NCBI GenBank assembly: GCA_000437215.1
Contig: FR898623.1
Span: forward strand, 1 to 14,395
Source of the DNA: Clostridium sp. CAG:440
GTDB taxonomy: Bacteria > Bacillota > Clostridia > TANB77 > CAG-508
Reading direction: 5' to 3'
Length of the DNA: 14,395 nucleotides
Below are positions 7,472-13,910 of this stretch, in pieces; the first letter of the stretch is position 1, and each line of letters starts with the position of its first letter. The position numbers were made by a program, and so were the translations under genes. The notes under the pieces were generated by a model, which searched no databases, had not been told where the DNA came from, and was given only the letters and a program-made list of their open reading frames with translations.

Positions 7472-8730
7472 ATGGCTAATGTTTTAGGAGTAATTGCAGA
7501 ATATAATCCATTTCATAATGGGCATTTTTATCATTTAGAGAAATCAAAAAAAGATACAGGTTCAAATTATTCAATTGCTGTAATTAGTGGAAATTTTACT
7601 CAACGCCGGATCTTGTTCTATAATTGATAAATGGTCAAAAACTGAAATGGCTTTAAATTCACGGTATAGATTTAGTTATAGAACTTCCTGTTTTATATTC
7701 TATATCTAGTGCAGAAAACTTTGCCGATGGCGCAATCAAAATTTTAAATTCTTTAAAAATAGTAGATTATGTGTCTTTTGGAAGTGAAACACCAAACCTT
7801 GCTGCCTTAGATCATATTGCAAATATATTATATAATGAACCAAAAGAATATAAAGCATTATTATCTATTGAACTTGGCAAAGGATTATCATTTCCCAAAG
7901 CCAGAGAAAATGCATTAATGATGTATTTAAATGACACAAAAAATGTAAAACAAATTATGTCATCACCAAACAATATATTGGGTATTGAATATTTAAAGGC
8001 TTTAAAACATTATAAAAGTTCAATCCAAGCACATACAATAGGCAGGTTTGAAGCAGACTACAATAGTAAAAAATTTAGTGGAAATATTGCAAGTAGCACA
8101 GCAATTAGAAATATAATCAAAAATAATGGTTTTGAAATTTTACCAAAATTACTTCCAGAACCATCTTACTCAATTTTAATGAGAAATATAAAACTTGGAC
8201 ATGCAGTAACAGATTTATCAGCCTTTGAAAAGGAAATTATATATTCCTTAAGAAAAATGTCAATAGAAGAAATTAGAAACTTACCAGACGTTTCTGAAGG
8301 ACTAGAATTTTCTATTAAAAATGCTGCAAATGAATGTAATAGTATAATTGAATTTTTAGATATAATAAAATCTAAAAGGTATACAACAACACGTCTTCAA
8401 AGAATATTACTTTATACTATTTTGGGTATAACAAAAAAAGATATGGAAATTTCTAAAAAAATAACTCCATATATTAGGGTATTAGGATTTAATGAAAAAG
8501 GAAAATATTTACTTTCTGAAATAACAAAAGCAAATCCAAAACTTAATATTATTACCTCTGTTAAAAAATTTATTGATTCTAATAATAATAATAATTTAGA
8601 CTTAATGCTTAGCAAAGATATTTGGGCTACTAATGTTTATACATTAGGCTATGAATATGGTTCTTTTGCCAATTTAGATTTTACACATAAATTAATTATT
8701 GCCAACGGTTCCGGGTTTAAATGGCAATAA
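7472..8730 (+). CDS. tmcAL: tRNA(Met) cytidine acetate ligase TmcAL, with two +1 frameshifts at CGG
   Basis: TmcAL (YlbM) makes N4-acetylcytidine at the wobble base of elongator tRNA-Met from acetate and ATP. The start ATG 7472 follows AAGGGAAG. The nucleotidyltransferase motif HNGH (15-18) lies in GVIAEYNPFHNGH, followed by SGNFTQR, then the frame breaks at CGG 7607, resumes as GSCSIIDKWSKTEMALNS, breaks again at CGG 7662, and resumes as GIDLVIELPV and onward without interruption. With both shifts the product is 418 residues, the family size, and family segments QRG..S.IDKW and GIDLVIELP are rebuilt exactly. The last nine residues and the stop codon come from the palindromic repeat that begins at 8698, so the native C-terminus may have been replaced. 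Confidence 0.85.
7607..7609 (+). other. In-frame CGG at +1 frameshift site 4 (tmcAL)
   Basis: Codon 46 from ATG 7472 is CGG after CAA CGC. Skipping one C reads GGA, giving the conserved QRG of the TmcAL active-site region. The unshifted frame stops at TGA five codons later. Confidence 0.8.
7662..7664 (+). other. In-frame CGG at +1 frameshift site 5 (tmcAL)
   Basis: In the frame set by site 4, the 19th codon is CGG after AAT TCA. Skipping the C reads GGT ATA GAT TTA GTT, the conserved GIDLV. The unshifted frame meets TAG about 15 codons on. Confidence 0.8.
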
Positions 8731-8982
8731 ATTGCCAACAGTTCCGGGTTTGAATGGCAATTTTTCACTAAAATAAAATGCTTGAATGGCAGTAATATAT
8801 TATTTTTTGCACCTTGGTGTCGCAACCAATCAAATAAAAATTAATTGTTGGTTGCTCCAATTCGCACTCGTGCAAGCACTCGTTTGGTCGCTTACGCGGT
8901 ACTACAAAATAATATATTATTGCCATCCAAACCCGGAACCAGTGACAATTTATTGCCATTTAAACCCGGAACCGTTGGCAAT
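8698..8982. repeat. 285-bp nested palindromic repeat element (MITE-like) between tmcAL and glgP
   Basis: The ends are perfect 37-base inverted repeats (8698-8734 and 8946-8982). Each arm holds two tandem ~33-base units (8698-8730 and 8731-8763; 8918-8949 and 8950-8982) built around GTTCCGGGTTT, and each unit itself begins ATTGCCA and ends TGGCAAT, so it can fold alone. A partial third unit lies near 8780-8803. Inside, GGCAGTAATATATTATTTT (8788 on) has an inverted partner ending near 8924, and the core has a hairpin gcaaccaa/ttggttgc (8822-8855) and GCACTCGT repeated twice. It is clearly more GC-rich than its surroundings and has no convincing ORF. It fits a non-autonomous mobile repeat that also serves as a terminator for both converging genes. 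Confidence 0.8.
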
Positions 8983-8984
8983 TT

Positions 8985-11549
8985 TTATTTTGTTATCCAT
9001 TTTACAAGATTTAAATTTGTTGGTTCTAATATCATTTCATGTTTTGGCATTACTCTGAATGTATAACCATAATTTCCTCCTGTTGTAAGTTCTATTTTTG
9101 CTACATAATAATATTTTTTCGTTTCTTCATCTTGTTTTTCTAATTTCATAGGTATAATGCTAACATTTTCTACTATACCATTATCTAAAATTTTACCATA
9201 ATAAACTTCTACATCTATATTTTCTTGGTTTATATTAGGTAATTCTACTTCACATCTAACTTCAATGTTGTTTCCAGCATCTATTGTTATATTGTCTAAA
9301 TTATTTACTTGGGTAATTTTTATATCTTTCCAATTACTTGCTATGTCTTTTTTCCACATATTAAATGCTGCAACATTGTCTATATCTTCATAATATGTTT
9401 TTGTTAAATTACATAGTGGAATATATAAGTTATTTGTATAATCAACTAACATTCTTGCTGTACTGTATTTTCCTCCTGTTGATATGATAGAATTTTTCAT
9501 TGTTTCTATCCATTTTGATGACATTCCATCTTTATCTTTATTATAATACATTGGTACTATTTTGCTTTCTAGAGTACGATATAAGCTTTCGCTATCTGCA
9601 TTATCTTGTGCTTCATATGAATCAAATTCTGCATTTGTTCCAATTGTCCAGCCATTATATTGATTATATCCTTCTGCCCACCATCCATCTAATACACTAA
9701 AGTTTATTACTCCATTTACTGATGCTTTTTGTCCACTTGTTCCTGATGCTTCCATTGGTCTTCTTGGATTATTTAGCCATACATCTACACCACTAACTAA
9801 ATATCTTGACATTGCAATATTGTAATTTTCTAATAAGAATATTTTTCCTTTGAATTGTGGCATCATTGATACTTCATGTATATATTTTATTAAATCTTGT
9901 CCTTCTTTATCTGCTGGATGTGCTTTACCTGCAAATATTATTTGTACAGGTCTTTCTTGGTTGTTTAATATTTGTGTTATTCTTTCTAAATCTCTAAATA
10001 TTAAGGTTGCTCTTTTATATGTTGCAAATCTTCTTGCAAATCCAATTGTTAATGCATTTGGATTTATTTTTGACACTATGTCATTTATTTTTTCATAACT
10101 ATAACCAGAACGTCTTAATCTATTTACAGTACTATCTTTCACTAAATTTAACAATTTTTCTTTTCTTTGCATATGTGCTTCCCATAACTCTTGATCTGGT
10201 ATATCTTTTACTTTTTCCCATGTTTTATCTAAATGTATATTATCTTGCCAGTATGGAATTAAATATTTATTATATAATTCTTTTAGCCTTGGTGATAGCC
10301 ATGAGCATGTGTGTATTCCATTTGTTACATATGTTATTGGTGATTCGTTTGCAGCAATTTCTGGCCATACTTCTCCAAATAATTCCCTAGATACTGCTCC
10401 ATGTAATTTACTTACACCATTTTTCTTTCCTGCAATTTTTAATGCAAGAATACCCATGTTAAATCCTGGCTCTAAGTCTTGGGTCGGTTTCATTCCAAGT
10501 TTTAAAAATTCTTCTTTTGAAATTCCAAGTCTTGGCCAAAAATCTTTAAAGTATTTTTCTACTAAGTCTAATGGAAATATATCATTTCCTGCTGGTACTG
10601 GTGTATGTGTTGTAAATACTGTTTTTGAACTAGCTATGTCTTTGGCAACATCAAATGATACTTGTTTTTCTTTTATAGTATTTTTTATTATTTCTAATGT
10701 TAAAAATGCTGAATGTCCCTCATTCATATGGTAAACTGTTGGCTTTAACCCTAAAGTTCTAAGTAAATTTACTCCAGCCATTCCTAAAACAATTTCTTGT
10801 CTTATTCTCATTTCTTGGTCTCCACCATATAGTCTTAATGTTACATCTCTATCTTCTTCATTATTTTTTTCTATGTCTGAATCTAATAAATATAATTTTA
10901 CTCTTCCAACATTTATTTGCCATACTTTTAAGTATAGTCTTCTTTTAGGAAATTTAACATATATTATTAAATCTTCTCCATTTTGGTCTTTTACAGCATT
11001 TATAGGTAAATCATATAAATCTATATTATTATATTCGGTTTCTTGTCCGCCATATCCATTTATTTTTTGATGGAAATAACCATTTTTATATAATAATCCT
11101 ACAGCTACTAATGGTATTCCTAAATCACTTGCTGATTTAAGATGATCTCCTGATAAAATCCCAAGTCCACCAGAATAAATTGGAATAGTTTGATCTAGCC
11201 CATATTCTGCTGAAAAATATGCAATTAAGTCATTTTTATTTTCTGGATATTTATTAGAAAACCATGTATTTTTGCTTTTCATGTAATTTTCAAAGTTATC
11301 TACTAATTTATCATATTCTTTTAAAAACATTGCATTTTTTGACGCATTGTCTAATTTTTCTTGTGATACCCTTTTTAAAAATTTTACTGGATTTTTTTCT
11401 GATTCTTCCCATAAATCTTTGTCTATTTTTTGAAATAATCTTAAAAATTCGGTGTTCCATGACCACCATAGGTTATTTGATATTTCTGATAATTTTTCTA
11501 TTCTTTTTGGTAATTGTGGATTTACTGTGATTCTATTGAATACGTACAC
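8985..11549 (-). CDS. glgP: Alpha-glucan (glycogen/maltodextrin) phosphorylase, DUF3417 type
   Basis: The 854-residue protein belongs to the alpha-glucan phosphorylase group (TIGR02094) that releases glucose 1-phosphate from glycogen or maltodextrin in the cytosol using pyridoxal phosphate. An N-terminal DUF3417 segment (about 10-120; LWWSWNTEFLRLF) is followed by the phosphorylase fold with GGLGILSGDHLKSASDLGIPLVAVGLLY, YHMNEGHSAF, FTTHTPVPAGND and TNGIHTCSWLSP. The PLP lysine is Lys608 in EASGTSGQKASVNG, where Gln replaces the more usual Met before it. A C-terminal beta-rich part (from about 745) resembles the family's tail. Start is GTG 11549 with AAAGGAGG nine bases upstream; no nearby ATG has such a site. 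No other glycogen gene is adjacent. The stop lies three bases from the palindromic repeat. Confidence 0.93.
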   Translation of the reverse strand: MYVFNRITVNPQLPKRIEKLSEISNNLWWSWNTEFLRLFQKIDKDLWEESEKNPVKFLKRVSQEKLDNASKNAMFLKEYDKLVDNFENYMKSKNTWFSNKYPENKNDLIAYFSAEYGLDQTIPIYSGGLGILSGDHLKSASDLGIPLVAVGLLYKNGYFHQKINGYGGQETEYNNIDLYDLPINAVKDQNGEDLIIYVKFPKRRLYLKVWQINVGRVKLYLLDSDIEKNNEEDRDVTLRLYGGDQEMRIRQEIVLGMAGVNLLRTLGLKPTVYHMNEGHSAFLTLEIIKNTIKEKQVSFDVAKDIASSKTVFTTHTPVPAGNDIFPLDLVEKYFKDFWPRLGISKEEFLKLGMKPTQDLEPGFNMGILALKIAGKKNGVSKLHGAVSRELFGEVWPEIAANESPITYVTNGIHTCSWLSPRLKELYNKYLIPYWQDNIHLDKTWEKVKDIPDQELWEAHMQRKEKLLNLVKDSTVNRLRRSGYSYEKINDIVSKINPNALTIGFARRFATYKRATLIFRDLERITQILNNQERPVQIIFAGKAHPADKEGQDLIKYIHEVSMMPQFKGKIFLLENYNIAMSRYLVSGVDVWLNNPRRPMEASGTSGQKASVNGVINFSVLDGWWAEGYNQYNGWTIGTNAEFDSYEAQDNADSESLYRTLESKIVPMYYNKDKDGMSSKWIETMKNSIISTGGKYSTARMLVDYTNNLYIPLCNLTKTYYEDIDNVAAFNMWKKDIASNWKDIKITQVNNLDNITIDAGNNIEVRCEVELPNINQENIDVEVYYGKILDNGIVENVSIIPMKLEKQDEETKKYYYVAKIELTTGGNYGYTFRVMPKHEMILEPTNLNLVKWITK

Positions 11550-11607
11550 TTTTTTGTTCCTCCTTTGTATTTTAAATCTTTTGTCTTAATTGTAAATTGA
11601 TATTTAT

Positions 11608-11636
11608 ATTATCTATTAAAGATTAAAATTTGTCAA
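11608..11636 (-). promoter_or_regulatory. Promoter of glgP
   Basis: On the minus strand the consensus TTGACA (11636-11631) is followed after 17 bases by GATAAT (11613-11608), about 55 bases before the GTG start. Confidence 0.7.
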
Positions 11637-11657
11637 ATGTTTTTATAAATTTATAGC

Positions 11658-11692
11658 AAAAAATCTGTTAAATTATAATATAATTCAACAGA
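11658..11692 (-). terminator. Terminator after tRNA-Gln
   Basis: In the minus-strand RNA, a stem of up to 14 pairs (11692-11679 with 11677-11664, one G-U) is followed directly by six U. It separates the tRNA from the glgP promoter. A smaller hairpin, tacagc/gctgta, lies just before it at 11695-11712. Confidence 0.75.
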
Positions 11693-11744
11693 CTTACAGC
11701 AAATTCGCTGTATAAAATAATATATTGTTCGTATTATAACAAGA

Positions 11745-11819
11745 TGGCTGGGGTACTGTGATTCGAACACAGGAATGTCGGAGTCAGAGTCCGATGCCTT
11801 ACCGCTTGGCGATACCCCA
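11745..11819 (-). tRNA. tRNA-Gln (anticodon CUG)
   Basis: A 75-base tRNA with encoded CCA. The acceptor TGGGGTA (11819-11813) pairs with TACCCCA, followed by discriminator G and CCA. The D arm is TCGCCAAGCGGTAAGGCA. The anticodon stem TCGGA/TCCGA closes the loop CTCTGAC, giving anticodon CTG (11777-11775), which reads CAG. The T arm contains TTCGAATC. The loop has the normal seven bases and gives no sign of four-base decoding. Confidence 0.95.
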
Positions 11820-11832
11820 ATATAAAAGATAA

Positions 11833-11876
11833 ATTATATACCTTTTATATTATAACAGTATAATTTAAAAATTCAA
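11833..11876 (-). promoter_or_regulatory. Promoter region of tRNA-Gln
   Basis: Two minus-strand TATAAT boxes occur, at 11838-11833 and 11854-11849. The latter has TTGAAT (11876-11871) 16 bases upstream, inside the end of the neighbouring gene; the former has only a weak TACTGT. Which one is used is unclear. Confidence 0.45.
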
Positions 11877-12374
11877 GACTTTTTCGTATTTTTCATAATT
11901 TGGACAATACTTTTCTAATATTTTATAAAAACCCTTTGCATGTGTTTTATATTTTAAATGACAATATTGATGTAAAACTATATAATCAATTATCTCTCTT
12001 TTATACATTACAACTGTTGGATCTATTATAATATTTTTACCATCACATTTTCCAAAATCATTTTTTAATTTTTCTATTTTATAATCTTCAGGAGCAAATC
12101 CTAACATTATTCTTGTTTTTTCCATAGCTCTTTCTATTTCAACCTTGGCTATTGATTCATACATTTTTTCTATTGCTAAATCCAACATTTGTGTATTGTT
12201 CATCTTTTTATATTTGTTTTGAAGTGTTAATTTTATTGTGTCATCTTCAACATCTAGCATAGCAATTTTAACATTTTTATATACTATTTTTACTCTATAA
12301 TCATTTCCAAGAACTTTTACAGGATGTCTTTCTATTACTTTTATATCATTATTTTTTACTCTTACTAAATTCAT
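11865..12374 (-). CDS. YgjP/WLM-like (DUF45) metallopeptidase family protein with HQxxH instead of HExxH
   Basis: The 169-residue protein resembles the YgjP/SprT-like family in its C-terminal third: IIDYIVLHQYCHLKYKTHAKGFYKI followed by EKYCPNY. The zinc ligands His135, His139 and His145 remain, but the catalytic Glu of HExxH is Gln136 (CAA for GAA), and the usual W-G-S-C segment reads DFGKC (106-110). The N-terminal half is short. The protein is therefore probably not an active peptidase, though it could still bind zinc. I place the start at ATG 12374: GGAGG lies seven bases upstream, and the in-frame ATG at 12437 overlaps the promoter -10 box. It has its own promoter and ends near the tRNA-Gln promoter. 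Confidence 0.75.
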   Translation of the reverse strand: MNLVRVKNNDIKVIERHPVKVLGNDYRVKIVYKNVKIAMLDVEDDTIKLTLQNKYKKMNNTQMLDLAIEKMYESIAKVEIERAMEKTRIMLGFAPEDYKIEKLKNDFGKCDGKNIIIDPTVVMYKREIIDYIVLHQYCHLKYKTHAKGFYKILEKYCPNYEKYEKVLNF

Positions 12375-12435
12375 TTTTAACCCTCCAATAACAAATATTA
12401 GTTTCGCGAATTGTTGTTCGTTTTTTACTGTTGTC

Positions 12436-12464
12436 ATTTTATAACTTTATATAAAATTTGTCAA
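12436..12464 (-). promoter_or_regulatory. Promoter of the YgjP-like gene
   Basis: On the minus strand TTGACA (12464-12459) and TAAAAT (12441-12436) are 17 bases apart. Transcription would start near 12430, giving a leader of about 55 bases before ATG 12374. The leader contains the 8-base palindrome TTCGCGAA (12403-12410). Confidence 0.75.
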
Positions 12465-12523
12465 GAGTTTTTTATAATTTTTTCAAATTTTTGTTCGTAT
12501 ATTTTTTTACAAAATTTAAATAA

Positions 12524-12576
12524 AAAAATATATTCTGTATAAGGCATGTGCAGAGCCTTTATAAGAATATATTTTT
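12524..12576 (-). terminator. Terminator of metK
   Basis: A 13-bp stem (12524-12536 with 12564-12576) encloses a second stem tataaggc/gcct-ttata (12538-12562). It lies seven bases after the metK stop and is followed on the minus strand by a U-run, so it ends the metK transcript. Confidence 0.8.
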
Positions 12577-12582
12577 ATAATC

Positions 12583-13726
12583 TTAAATTTTAATTACCTG
12601 TTCCCATGGCAATTCTTTTTTTCCAAAATGACCATAATTGGTTGTTTGTTTATATATAGGATTTTGCAATTGTAAATAATTTATAATTCCTCTTGGAGTT
12701 AAATCAAATTTATTGTTTATTTTATTTACAATCTCTTCTTCTGGTAATGTTGAAGTTCCAAATGTATCAACATAAACAGACACTGGTTTTGCTACTCCAA
12801 TTGCATAAGCTAACTGAATTTCGCATTTTTTAGCATACCCATTTGCAACTACATTTTTAGCAATTAACCTTGCCATATAAGATGCTGACCTATCTACTTT
12901 TGTTGCATCTTTTCCAGAAAATGCACCACCACCATGTCTTGCATAGCCACCATAAGTATCTACTATTATTTTTCTTCCTGTCAAACCGCTATCTCCTAAT
13001 GGTCCACCTATTACAAATCTTCCTGTGGGATTTATAAAATATTTGGTTTTATCATCTAAAAGTTCTTTAGGAACAACTGCATTTATAACATATTCTTTTA
13101 TGTCTTTTTTTAATTGATCTAAATTTGCATCTTCTTTGTGCTGGGTTGATACTACTATTGTATCTATTCTTTTTGGAACACTTCCTTCATATTCTACTGT
13201 TACTTGTACTTTTCCATCTGGTCTTAAATATTCTATTATATTTTGCTTTCTAACATCTGTTAGTCTTTTGGATAATTTATGTGCTAAAGAAATTGGAAGA
13301 GGCATTAATTCTTCTGTTTCATCACATGCAAAACCGAAACATTAACCCTTGGTCACCTGCACCTTCTGACAAAATATGTTTTCCCTCTTTATCTTCTAAT
13401 GACTTGTCCACACCAAGTGCAATGTCTTGAGACTGTTTTGACATATTTATTATTACTTTGCATGTTTTATAATCTATATCTGTTTTTTCATTATCATAGC
13501 CCACTTCTTTTATTGTGTCTCTTACTATTTGCTCAATATTTATATTAGCATTTGAGGTTATTTCACCTGTTATATAAATTTCACCTTTTCCTGCTACTGT
13601 TTCACATGCTACCCTTGAATTTTTATCTTGCTCTAAACATGCATCTAAAATACTATCTGATATATAATCACATAATTTGTCTGGATGCCCTTCTGTTACA
13701 CTTTCTGATGTAAATAATTTTTTCAT
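12583..13726 (-). CDS. metK: S-adenosylmethionine synthetase, with one +1 frameshift at CGG
   Basis: MetK makes S-adenosylmethionine from methionine and ATP and is normally essential. The start is ATG 13726 (AAAGGAAG upstream; the earlier in-frame ATG at 13744 adds six atypical residues). The first 130 residues carry TSESVTEGHPDKLCDYISDS, GEIYITGEI and GAGDQGLMF; then CGG (13336-13334) breaks the frame. Skipping its C continues with GFACDETEELMPLPISLAHKL and the rest, including GGAFSGKDATKVDRSASY and NYGHFG, to a 380-residue protein of normal length. Without a shift translation stops three codons after the CGG. The rest of the gene shows no decay, and a SAM-I riboswitch stands before it, so it is very likely functional. 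Confidence 0.92.
13334..13336 (-). other. In-frame CGG at +1 frameshift site 6 (metK)
   Basis: Codon 131 from ATG 13726 is CGG after ATG TTT. Skipping the C reads GGT TTT GCA TGT GAT GAA, the invariant MFG-ACDE run of MetK. In the original frame TGA follows after TTT TGC ATG. Confidence 0.85.
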
Positions 13727-13764
13727 ATATTTTCTTCCTTTCATTTTTTATTTTTATACTAAAA

Positions 13765-13797
13765 AAACCTTTATACTTATAACAAGTACAAAGGTTT
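13765..13797 (-). terminator. Riboswitch-controlled terminator before metK
   Basis: A 14-bp stem with one G-U pair, aaacctttgtactt against aagtataaaggttt, has a 5-base loop and is followed in the minus-strand RNA by seven U. It lies directly after the SAM-I aptamer and about 40 bases before the metK start, so it is the expression platform (off with SAM). Confidence 0.85.
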
Positions 13798-13801
13798 TTT
13801 A

Positions 13802-13900
13802 ATCATCATCCAAAGCGTACTTGCTTTGTCGGTATTAGCACCTAATTTAATAGGTTGCTGTGGAGTCATAAAGCCGATTCTCTCGTCCACTCTTGATAAT
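13802..13900 (-). promoter_or_regulatory. SAM-I (S-box) riboswitch upstream of metK
   Basis: The minus-strand RNA shows the S-box signature: a P1 start ATTATCA, then AAGAG, GAGAGA, ATGA, AGCAACC, GGTGCTAATACC and a closing TGATGAT that pairs with P1. GTGGA and TCCAC make the P2 base. The P2 loop TCGG can pair with CCGA after GGTGCTAATA, replacing the usual CTGG/CCAG pseudoknot. The aptamer starts only about 10 bases after the GGGtGRT stop codon, so transcription may come through that gene. It represses metK when SAM is high. Confidence 0.93.
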
Positions 13901-13910
13901 ATATATTTTT

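Noticed and set aside
8768..9066. Open reading frames across the palindromic element
   Set aside because: They consist of the inverted repeat read in several frames, share repeated peptide strings, lack ribosome sites, and overlap the glgP end.
12403..12410. TTCGCGAA with nearby CGAAC as a LexA-type operator
   Set aside because: The half-sites do not match the Gram-positive CGAAC-N4-GTTCG consensus; only the 8-base palindrome is clear.
12375..12437. ATG at 12437 as the start of the YgjP-like protein
   Set aside because: It overlaps the -10 box of a consensus promoter and has no ribosome site, whereas ATG 12374 has GGAGG at a 7-base spacing.
612..13000. Other CGG trinucleotides inside genes as further frameshift sites
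   Set aside because: About nine are NNC|GGN across a codon boundary (for example ATC GGT at the ruvB end, TAC GGA in the EndoQ-like gene, AGC GGT in metK) and a few are NCG|GNN. All these genes stay in frame, so only zero-frame CGG is associated with breaks.
2383..13744. Flavin reductase, tmcAL and metK as ordinary pseudogenes
   Set aside because: All six lesions are of one type at one sequence, all other conserved motifs are intact, and metK is normally essential. A sequence artefact remains possible, but random decay does not fit.
13727..13744. ATG at 13744 as the start of metK
   Set aside because: The six extra residues are not typical of MetK, and AAAGGAAG stands at proper distance from ATG 13726; the earlier ATG itself overlaps that region.
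13870..13885. Extra C before GG in the SAM riboswitch as a seventh insertion
   Set aside because: TCGG there pairs with CCGA downstream to form the expected pseudoknot, so the C is part of the RNA structure and the extra loop base is better seen as an A.
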